Shown here piece by piece: positions 55,578-64,000 of a stretch of 64,000 nucleotides of DNA; position 1 is the first letter of the stretch, and the number at the start of each line of letters is the position of its first letter. Source of the stretch: Ptychodera flava (lineage: Eukaryota; Hemichordata; Enteropneusta; Ptychoderidae); the NCBI RefSeq assembly GCF_041260155.1, contig NC_091932.1, forward strand, positions 47,863,629 to 47,927,628. Direction: 5' to 3'. The notes beneath the pieces were generated by a model. The model was not told the DNA's origin, did not search any database, and saw only the letters and a program-made list of their open reading frames with translations. The position numbers were made by a program, and so were the translations under genes.

Positions 55578-58500
55578 GTAAAGCATGTTCCTTTGTTTAC
55601 GGGTGGTACACTGTAGATTTAGTGGCTTTAATATTTCCGGGAAAATCAAACACGTAGTGATCCAGAAAAACTGCCCCTTGCAACACAGTTGGCATTTTTC
55701 ATGATCAAAGACGGAAGGAAAGAAAGATTTGCGAAATTTAACACTTTAGAACGTAACGCGGATTATAAACAAACAAAATTAATTTGAAATGGCGGATGCA
55801 AGATGGCGGCCACGTGTCAACATAAACAGTCAACGCGACTCCACACGACCCATACCTTTGAATTTATTGAAAGTATCCCAACCTTCTATCGAACGTATCT
55901 TTAGGACCTTACATAATAAATGTAGCACATGTTCCTTGTTGCTACAAACGGTCTACACATGACATCAACACTTTCATCAGTTGCTGCAGTCATGCTGCAG
56001 TGCAGTAGCTCGAGGATTTGCTTGGTGTTTGTGGATTTTGACGGCAAAACCATCCGACCAGCAACCTTTTGCCGAACGTCGAACTACTGTACTGCAGTAC
56101 TGTACTGCAGATCAGGGTTGTCCGGCTAGCATGGATATGCATATCTGCATCCGTAGGGGTACTACACCCATGATGAATCAAGAGACCTTAGGTAGCTGTA
56201 GTTTGCTGTGGTTTGCAGCAAGCCCTGACAGTGGAGCGGAATGGGGTCATTCAGGGTCATGTCCACAACAGTTAATCTGCTGCTGCCTGCTGTCAGTATA
56301 CCATGACACTGAACTATTTCTTGGTTAAACTTCAAAAACAAATTACCAATGAACAAAATTTCAGCAATTTATACCCGCATGATACCATACTAATAAATTC
56401 TCATCAATTTTCTCCAACTACTTCCTGAAATAAATTAAAACATTCCTGCACTTGGCTGGATGAAACTTGGCACAACTTGAGATGACTGAACACAATAGGT
56501 GCCTGCACTTTATAACAAGTGTAAAGATTTTGAGGTTTTCCTTTTAACTAGCTGCAAATTGTAGCTCTACAGTAGGGCGGTTGGTGATTTTTGGCTTTGC
56601 AACCTCGCTCAGCAGTAGCTACAATGACAAAGGGCCTGTAGACTGGAAAATAGGCGCAACATCAGTGTAGCGCACTCAAGATACCAAATATATTTGTTCT
56701 ACTGTTTTTCATTGCACCTATCCATCAAAAAAAACACATCAGAATTGTCAACAGTAATCTTTTCGTTTTGGACGCTAAAAATCACCTGCGACACAGCAAT
56801 CGCACTCGACAAAGATCACTGACAAAACAAAACATTACGCGTATATCCGCTTTGCGTTGAACACATCCTGTATCTGCATATTGTACAAATGGGTGCACTA
56901 CACTGATGTCATGCTTATTTTCCAGTCTATAGGGTCTTTGGCATTGTAGTGCTACTAGTGACCCAAAAATACTGAGCGCCTCATCGTAGAGCTACAACTT
57001 GCCAGCTACCTTGTGACAAATGACATGAAATCAGTGGAGAATCAAGCAGATTTTGGCCTGTTGACAGAGTATTGTGCATGGGATTTAGGTTTGAATGAAA
57101 ATAAATTAGCATCACAGATTGATGAATTGTCTATAATTTTCAGTGAAACTATGTATTTTCCTTTACAAGAAAATCATTCAGCAAGCATTAAGAATATATT
57201 TGATGGACAGATTGAGGTCACCATATAACATTGATGCTCAGCGCAAAAAATTTACAAATGTACTATACAAGCTCTAAGATTGTCGTATTGGTCCCAGATC
57301 AGCTGAATGCAGCTGTTGATGGGTACTGAAGTGGTCAAAAACATTGACAGACTTATTAGTCCCCACGGACACCGTCCGGGGGGACTTATAGGTTTGGTCA
57401 TGTCATCCGTGTGTGCGTCCGTCCGTGCGTCTGTCCGTTCACGCAGATATCTCAGACATGCGCAGGTCAATTTCTTTCAAACTTTGCACAAGGATAGTAC
57501 CCTACCCCATACAGATGCACGTCGATTTGATTCACAATGCGATCAAATTTGGCCGAGTTAGAGGACTTTTTAGTTTTCATCTCCATAGACTCCTATGTAT
57601 AAGGCAGTCTCCATAGACTCCCATGTATAAGGCAGTCCATAGACTCCCATGTATAAGGCAGTCCATAGACTCCCATGTATAAGGCGGTACATAGACTCCC
57701 ATGTATAAGGCCAAGAAAAATAAACATTTAGTTTCTCATCGCATTCATATTGCAAAAAGGATGCAGTGACACAGTTTTTAGTCCCCATGGATGAAGTCCA
57801 GGGGGCTTATAGATTGGATCATTGGATCATGTCTGTCCGTGAGTCCATCAGTTCACGCAGATATCTCAGATATTTTGACAAAATGTCACGTGACCTTGGT
57901 GACCTTTGACCTCAAATATAGTATATATTTGTCCATAACTCAGTAACCACAAGTGCTACACCCTTCATATATGGTATGATGGGACAGCTTATGACACCAC
58001 ATATTGTACCTCATTAATTATGCACATATCTAATTTTGAGCAAGCCAATCAAGCTAGAGGTCTGATTTTTGGTATATAGGGATAACTTAGCAATACAATT
58101 TTTTTGACAAAATGTCACGTGACCTCGGTGACCTTTGACCTCAAATATACATAGTTGTCAATAACTCAGTAACCACACCCTTCATGTATGGTATGATGGG
58201 ACACTTTATGACGCCACATATTGTACCTCATTAATTATGTGCATATCTAATTTTGAGCGAGCCAATAGAGCTAGAGGTCTGATTTTTGGTATATAGGGAT
58301 AACTTAGCAATACAATTTTTTTGACAAAATGTCACATGACCTTGGTGACCTTTGACCTCAAATATACATATTTGTCCATAGCTCAGTAACCACAAGTGCT
58401 ACACCCTTCATGTATGGTATGATGGGACAGCTTATGACGCCACATATTGTACCTCATTAATTATGTGCATATCTAATTTTGAGCAAGCCAATCGAGCTAA

Positions 58501-61500
58501 AGGTCTGATTTTTGGTATATAGGGATAACTTAGCAATACAATTTTTTTGACAAAATGTCACGTGACCTTGGTGACCTTTGACCTCAAATATACATATTTG
58601 TCCATAACTCAGTAACCACAAGTGCTGCACCCTTCATGTATGGTATGATGGACACTTTATGACGCCACATATTGTAACTCATTAATTATGCACATATCTA
58701 ATTTTGAGCAAGCCAATATAGCTAGAGGTCTGATTTTTGGTATATAGGGATAACTTAGCAATACAATTTTTTTGACAAAATGTCATGTGACCTTGGTGAC
58801 CTTTGACCTCAAATATACATATTTGTCCACAACTCAGTAACCACAAGTGCCAAACCTTTCATATATGGTATGATGGGACACCTTATGACGCCACATATTG
58901 TACCTCATCAATTATGCACATATCTAATTTTGAGCGAGCCAATAGAGCTAGAGGTCTGAGTTTTGGTATATATAGATAACTTAGCAATACCATTTTTTTT
59001 CAAAATGTCACGTGACCTTGATGACCTTGACCTTGATTATACATATATATGCATAACTCAGTAACCACAAGTTCTATAAGCTTCAATTTTGATAGGCTAT
59101 GAGACCTTAAGATGTCACATCTTGTACCTCATTTATTATGCACTTATGTATTTCTTGGCTGGCCAATACAGCTAGAGGTCTGATCTTTTTTGCCGATTTA
59201 GAACCATAACTTAGACATGCCTCTTGTTATAAATTGGGAAAAATGACATAAACCTATGTGCCCATAGATGTGAACTTATACACTCCAGCGATACTTTTTA
59301 ATGACCACATTTCCCTGCCCCATCAAGACTAATACTCCTTTTACAAGTTGGGACTATGTCATTGACAATGACTTGTATTTTATTTAAAACTACAGTCTTA
59401 TAATAAATGTTCAGAGACCAGCTACAGTGTAGACGTCAGATCTGTTTCAACTAGAGGCACATTTGTCTCTGTATGAGTGTAAATTTAATTAAAATCTTGT
59501 TTACACACTTCATTTTAATAATCCATCTGTGATATGAACAATAACATGAGATTTAATGGTGCAGTTCAAATTGCACCTACCAGTATCACTCATACACAGC
59601 AATATTATGTTGTATCGCTTAGAAGGCAAACTACTCTGAAATTCTTACTCAGCATTGCAGCAGTGACTTGTACATAGTCTTGCTTCAAAGCAATATCGCT
59701 TGTTATCTACACTGAAATTCTGATTCCCGGCATTGCAGTAGTATTTTTGTGGTGTTGTAGTCAGATGACTTTTATGAATGAACCTCATCAAGCTAGCCCA
59801 GTGTTGAGAATAAGTTGTTCACCCTAGATGTTGTCAAACATCTGGGAAGGTATTTATTAGTATTGCAAGCTCTCATTGGCATATAATGTACAGCCTAAAT
59901 TACACTTAAATTCCTCTCCACAATTATCTGTGTTAGTGCAACCAATAAAGACACTGTATTTATTCCTCAGAGATCAAGAGGGTCCAGGAAGGAAAAGACC
60001 CAGAGAAGGCAAAATCCAAGTATTTGGAGTTGACAAAAGAAAAGGCTCTAAAACTTGTTGAAAAGATCTTGATTCCTGTCAAAGAATTTCCAAAGGTAAG
60101 TGTACATGTTTAAGATTGCAAACCTTTTTTGTTTTATGACAATAACATTGACAGCTAAATGTTTATGGTCTCCAAATGTGACTGATTTGTTGTACAAAAT
60201 GAATGGGGAATCATGAAGGGTTTTTCATCTTACAAGGCTTGATGAAAACAATGCTTACTGACAACAAATTATGATATTAGAGTAGTTATAAAATTTCATT
60301 GTGTTTCTTGAAAAAAATGTGGAATGATGTGAGGGCAAATGGTTTCAATCGGCAGAAAAACCCTGATATTACTGTCATAATTTTGAAAGTAGACTTACTT
60401 AAAGCCGCACTTTTCAATCCCAGGTTCTCGCATTAGTGGAGTTCTCCTCCCAGTCAAACACCTGGCCAGTACGATGTTTGATTTCTATAACATTAATTAC
60501 ACAAACTGATCTCAACCTTTTGTCACATTTTGCTAATCCTGCAAACAGAGTTTATGCAAGCTTTTGATTGACGGTCGGTTCAAATCGCCAACGGTCATTG
60601 ATTCCCCACCACAAACGCTTGAATTTCCTAAAAAATTGTCTTCCAGTCGCGTTAGACTTTGAATATAACCACAGAGTTCGATCGGCAGCAACTTTGCGCT
60701 GACCGCTTGGCTGTCTATCTGTGCTTGCGGCCGGGGAAAACTAAAAAGTGGCATTTTCTGGAGCGTGTGCCCTTGTGTTGCCTGTTTGGTGTCCACTTAC
60801 ACAATGAACGCCGCCATAGCTTGGCGTCCTTTTAAAGGGAGGCTCCGCCTTTAAAGGCACTATTTGTGATCCCTGGGATCAAGATTGTTCTAGTCTGTAA
60901 GAGATTACGGAAGTGTGATAGCCTTTTGTTTTCCATTGAAATTGTAATCTGGTGGGTAAATTTTCTGATGAGACAATCTGGTGCCAACACATGCCTTTAA
61001 GATTAGATATTAAAGGTTTTTGTACACATGTGTAGTTGTTGAAACACAGGGGAAGGTGGTATCATTGGATATTCTGCTGCCATCATGTTTTCAGAATGTA
61101 TGCAGCACTCATTTGATCAATGAGACAAACTGCTCTGACGTTCTGATGAATAAAGATAAACCATAAATACAACACAGAGATTTCATTGTCAACTCAGGGC
61201 CAGACTTATGCTTCTGTAGACTTACACAAAGATGATTGCTCACAGTGTTACTAATGATTAAAGTAATGCCACTGTAAATCTGTAAAATATAAAAAATGTT
61301 GCTGCTGATTTTCTGATGTAATATGCAGCCTTGAAGTTTGGTCTGACATGACGATAGTTAAACAAATTGTGCAGTTGTTTTTGGGACATTGCACTTCGCA
61401 AATTTGTTTTAAATTTGTAAAATATTCAGTAAGAAGACTATTATAAAAAAAGTAATCTTATCAAATGTTCAAAAAAGAAAACAACAAATAAAATATGCAT

Positions 61501-63742
61501 GATAAAACCGTTTGTCATGACTTTGCCTTTATATTTAGTTCATTATTTTCCTGTCAAGAAATTGCTGTCCCTACAACATACCAGAAATAGGCCGCCTATC
61601 TTACTCATTAAGGTATTCTTCTTTCTCTTTTGCAGTTTAATTTCGTAGGAAAGATTATTGGACCAAGAGGAAACACTCTTAAAAGGTTACAAGAAGATAC
61701 TGGAACAAGAATAATGATTTTGGGTAAAGGTTCTATGAGGGACAAGAACAAAGTAAGTTAATGACATGATCAACTCAAACATCAACTGCAGACCTAGAGT
61801 AAATAACTTGAAAACGAATTGAAGCCACAGAAATAAAAGCGCTAATTAAAGATCATTTTATAGGGTGTTCAGCCAAGATATTTGCATACATGTAGGATCT
61901 GACTTGAGTACATGTATAATCAAACATATCTATTTCACATTAAGTTGTAATAATAAACAAACATTCCCTACCACTAGGAAAGCCAACTTGAAGGCTCAGT
62001 GTCAGATTTTTTTCATGTAAACCATTTGAAGTCCTACATGTCAAGGAAAGTAACATATATTGAAGAGTGTGCCTGAACTCTACCCAAAACAGAAAATGGC
62101 ATACATGGCTAAATTCAGACAGTATGTGCCTTGAAATTGAAAGACTTAAACATGTGCTAAGACTTTCCATAAGAAAACTTTAAATAATTCCCAGTTGTAG
62201 TCAAGAATGAAAACTGGGGTCACTATTCAAAATTTGGTACTGGAGTCAAATTACCCAATATTTACCAAACACTAGAAATTCAAAATGGCTACCTTCCCTA
62301 TGTTACATGTACCTCTATGGGGAAATACATAAAATTTTTGATTTTCACAAAATTGTGCTGGTGAAATCTTTATCTGCTCCGTGAGCTGCAAAATGAGCCC
62401 ATACAAGAGGCAGACCAAAACAGTATTGTAAAGCTTTCGAGTTTAAATGTCTGTAACCGAGTCGTATTCTATCATAATCTGTGAGTTGTACAACTGTTAC
62501 TGCATAAACTCCTTGGCAGTGTGAAAAACACAAACACTTCTTCATGTTTGCACTTCTTTCTGAGAAAGAAAGTAATTCCAACTTTCATGTAAAAATCATC
62601 TGTGCCTTGAAGGTTTAAATATATTAAAAGTAAGCTAAAAAATGTAAGCTAAAATATGTACAATTATAGCACTGATTGCGATTTCAGGTTTGCTCCTTAC
62701 TGCATGTGTGTGACATCAGACAACGCTGCCTAAAATTTGGACAAATTTTGTTAATGCATGTGCGGCTGTTTTTGCAGCTTTAAGTCTGAGCTATAAATTC
62801 TCATGAATACGTTTAGTATGCGTTGTAACAGTAGCAGGTTATTTTCATCTTTTATACGGAAAATGCAGACAAATATTTATTTATGCATATTAATGAGAGA
62901 AAAAAACAACATTGCGATCAGCACTGTTCATTGTTGTTTTGTCACCCAACAGGAAGAGGAACTAAGGAAAGAGTCTTCGTCAAAGTACGCACATTTGAAT
63001 GAAGATTTGCATGTGATGGTTGAAATCTTTGCCTTGCCTGGTGAAGCACATACCAGAATGGGCTATGCACTTGATGAAATCAAGAAATACCTCACACCAG
63101 TAAGTAAGCTGTTCTCTGCTGTGTGAAAAGATCAGGTAGTTTGGTTATTGTCATAGCGATTGAAATTTCAGTGGACTGATATTTTTGTTATAGGAGTAAC
63201 GACTTAAATGTGTGTGTACTTTCTCTTGCTAGGATAATAATGATGAGATCAGGCAAGAACAGTTACGAGAGCTAGCAGCTATCAATGGTACACTAGATGC
63301 ACCACCTAATATGAGAGGTCGCGGAAGAGGCGGCCCTGGTCAGGGTATGAGAGGAAGAGGCGGCATGATGGGCCGAGGAGGCATGCAAGGCCAAAGAGGA
63401 GGGATGGCAATGAGGGGTCAAGCACAATCAGGACCAAGGGGACAAGGCTTTGGATCTGGCAGAGGGGGCATGGGTATGGGAGGAGGAATGGGAGGTAGGG
63501 GAGGTGGTATGGGAGGCATGGGGGGAGGAACTGGTATGAGAGGGGGTAGTAGTATGGGAGGTGGTGGCAGTGGCATGGGGGGAGGCATGGGAATGGGAGG
63601 TGGTGGTGGCGGTGGCATGGGAGGAGGAACTGGTTTTGGAGGTGGTATGGGGATGGGGATGGGAGGGGGACAAAGTGGTGCTCAACAGTATGATAACACA
63701 GGTGGAGCTATGAACCAACAGATGGCAGATCAAGAATCTTAT
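55481..63742 (+). CDS. STAR-family KH RNA-binding protein (Sam68/KHDRBS-like), partial, exons 1-5
   Basis: Exons 1-5 give 332 residues with the same order as the minus-strand paralogue: QUA1 in exon 1 ([18 protein letters not shown]), KH in exons 2-4 ([16 protein letters not shown] with GPRG at 83-86; [16 protein letters not shown]), QUA2 at 163-184 ([20 protein letters not shown]), then a long RGG/Gly-Met-rich tract ending DQESY at the exon 5 donor. The Tyr-rich and C-terminal exons must lie beyond the right edge. Exons 1-4 equal the paralogue in length and phase; exon 5 is 39 codons longer. Intron 1 (4.4 kb) holds a Mutator-like foldback and a tandem array, intron 2 an intact TTAA-flanked MITE. 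The expected role is nuclear, RNA binding and splicing control, from the family. The head-to-head pairing leaves open whether the two copies share regulatory sequence. Confidence 0.93.
56540..57017. mobile_element. 460-bp Mutator-like foldback, older relative of the 46.1-kb element
   Basis: The ends TAGCTGCAAATTGTAGC (56549) and its degenerate complement (ending 57008) match the termini of the 46133-46734 element, and subterminal blocks such as GGGCCTGTAGACTGGAAAAT are inverted too. The flanks CCTTTTAAC and CCTTGTGAC agree at 7 of 9 positions, a decayed 9-bp target duplication. It lies in intron 1 of the plus-strand KHDRBS-like gene. Confidence 0.75.
57580..57715 (+). repeat. Minisatellite, five copies of about 28 bp
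   Basis: The unit CATAGACTCCCATGTATAAG with a short GGCAGTC linker is repeated five times between the two heads of the surrounding element. Confidence 0.9.
57870..59080 (+). repeat. Tandem array, about six units of about 220 bp
   Basis: Units begin with GACAAAATGTCACGTGACCT at about 57877, 58106, 58323, 58539, 58774 and, diverged, about 59000. Each contains GTGACCTTTGACCTCAAATA, ACTCAGTAACCACAAGTGC and TGTACCTCATTAATTATG. Divergence increases towards the right end. Confidence 0.9.
59971..60095 (+). CDS. KHDRBS-like (plus) exon 2
   Basis: 125 bases, acceptor CCTCAG, donor GTAAGT. It encodes [20 protein letters not shown] through KEFPK. Confidence 0.93.
60399..60854. mobile_element. 448-bp TTAA-flanked MITE, intact copy
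   Basis: The element 60403-60850 is flanked by TTAA on both sides and has loosely inverted ends (AGCCGCAC and, inward from the right, AGGCGGAGCC). It is about 85-90 per cent similar by eye to the interrupted copy at 41605-44821, in inverse orientation. It lies in intron 2, whereas the other copy lies in the intron after exon 3 of the paralogue, so the insertions were independent. Confidence 0.8.
61636..61752 (+). CDS. KHDRBS-like (plus) exon 3, KH GxxG exon
   Basis: 117 bases, acceptor TTGCAG, donor GTAAGT, phase 0. It encodes [20 protein letters not shown] through GSMRDKNK; about 34 of 39 residues match the paralogue. Confidence 0.95.
62953..63099 (+). CDS. KHDRBS-like (plus) exon 4
   Basis: 147 bases, acceptor CAACAG, donor GTAAGT, phase 0. 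It encodes [20 protein letters not shown] through KKYLTP. Confidence 0.95.
63233..63742 (+). CDS. KHDRBS-like (plus) exon 5, QUA2 and expanded Gly-Met tract
   Basis: 510 bases, acceptor TGCTAG, donor GTAAGT. After QUA2 and [11 protein letters not shown] comes a long run of GMGGG-type repeats, ending DQESY as in the paralogue. The glycine-codon-rich plus strand also makes an artificial open frame on the opposite strand. Confidence 0.93.
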
Positions 63743-64000
63743 GTAAGTAACAAATATTTCACAGTTTGTAATGTTTCCTTTGATAGTACAGTCTGCAAAT
63801 ATATCAACAGTTACCATGTTGGTGAAATTATGTTATCTCGAGAAATCAGGACTCAAAACTAGATATTGAAAGGTATAGCAAAGCGTTGAAAGATGTTGAG
63901 TGATACATGAAATCGTATGTGAAAGGTCACTGTGTGATCTTCATGCAGTATTTCATGGTACCATATATGTACACTGGTTTCGGGGATTGTGTTTTACGTG

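Larger units (their letters stand above)
57353..59225 (+). mobile_element. Repeat element with TAGTCCCCACGGAC head and tandem 220-bp units
   Basis: A head TAGTCCCCACGGACACCGTC followed by CCGTCCGT words and CACGCAGATATCTCAGA occurs at 57357 and again, diverged, at 57778. The second is followed by about six tandem units of about 216-235 bases. The whole lies in intron 1 of the plus-strand STAR gene. Class and boundaries are not determined. Confidence 0.65.

Noticed and set aside
60403-60850. Similarity with 44391-44821 as leftover duplicated intron
   Set aside because: The two copies lie in different introns and are each bounded by TTAA, so they are independent insertions of one MITE.
1-64000. 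tRNA, rRNA or other known structured RNA genes
   Set aside because: No cloverleaf, conserved rRNA block or known small-RNA signature was recognised by eye; a covariance-model search would be needed to exclude them.

Overview
The window looks like nuclear DNA from an invertebrate deuterostome, most likely a hemichordate-like animal, though amphioxus or an echinoderm cannot be excluded. The reasons are an AT-rich, repeat-dense landscape, an intronless TRIM-NHL gene of the kind expanded in these lineages, and intron-rich STAR-family genes with GT-AG introns. No bacterial-type gene organisation, rRNA, tRNA or CRISPR array was seen. The species assignment is inference.

Layout. 1-1.9 kb: AT-rich sequence without recognisable genes. 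1.96-11.36 kb: one very large foldback (inverted-repeat) element whose two arms are built from about 52 copies of a roughly 175-bp satellite unit; the orientation flips near 5.08 kb. 11.5-23.4 kb: a chain of further palindromic DNA elements: a 3.4-kb foldback with an 8-bp target duplication, a 3.3-kb foldback with simple-repeat arms and a 6-bp duplication, a hAT-like 890-bp element, a 186-bp hairpin MITE with a perfect 8-bp duplication, and a 3-kb inverted pair with hexanucleotide-repeat arms. 25.6-26.8 kb: a Harbinger-like MITE with a diverged inverted relative inside the second foldback. 27.06-29.3 kb: a single-exon TRIM-NHL gene (RING, two B-boxes, coiled coil, filamin repeat, NHL propeller) with an in-frame TGA 27 codons before the end of the conserved reading frame. 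29.3-38.6 kb: mostly non-coding, with a mariner-like MITE and a minisatellite.

38.7-47.3 kb (minus) and 55.5-63.74 kb onward (plus): two paralogous KHDRBS/Sam68-like STAR RNA-binding protein genes arranged head-to-head, start codons about 8.2 kb apart. The minus copy is complete (8 coding exons, 382 residues). The plus copy runs off the right edge after exon 5. Exons 1-4 are identical in length between the copies and all intron positions compared are shared; exon 5 (RGG/Gly-Met-rich) differs by 39 codons.

The introns and shared upstream region carry many DNA-transposon relics: a three-element nest of TTAA-flanked (piggyBac-type) elements, two Mutator-like foldbacks with 9-bp target duplications (one in intron 1 of each paralogue), a Harbinger-like MITE, LINE fragments on both strands, and a 220-bp tandem array. 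The host genes are an RNA-processing pair and an E3-ligase-type protein; nothing shows that they work together.
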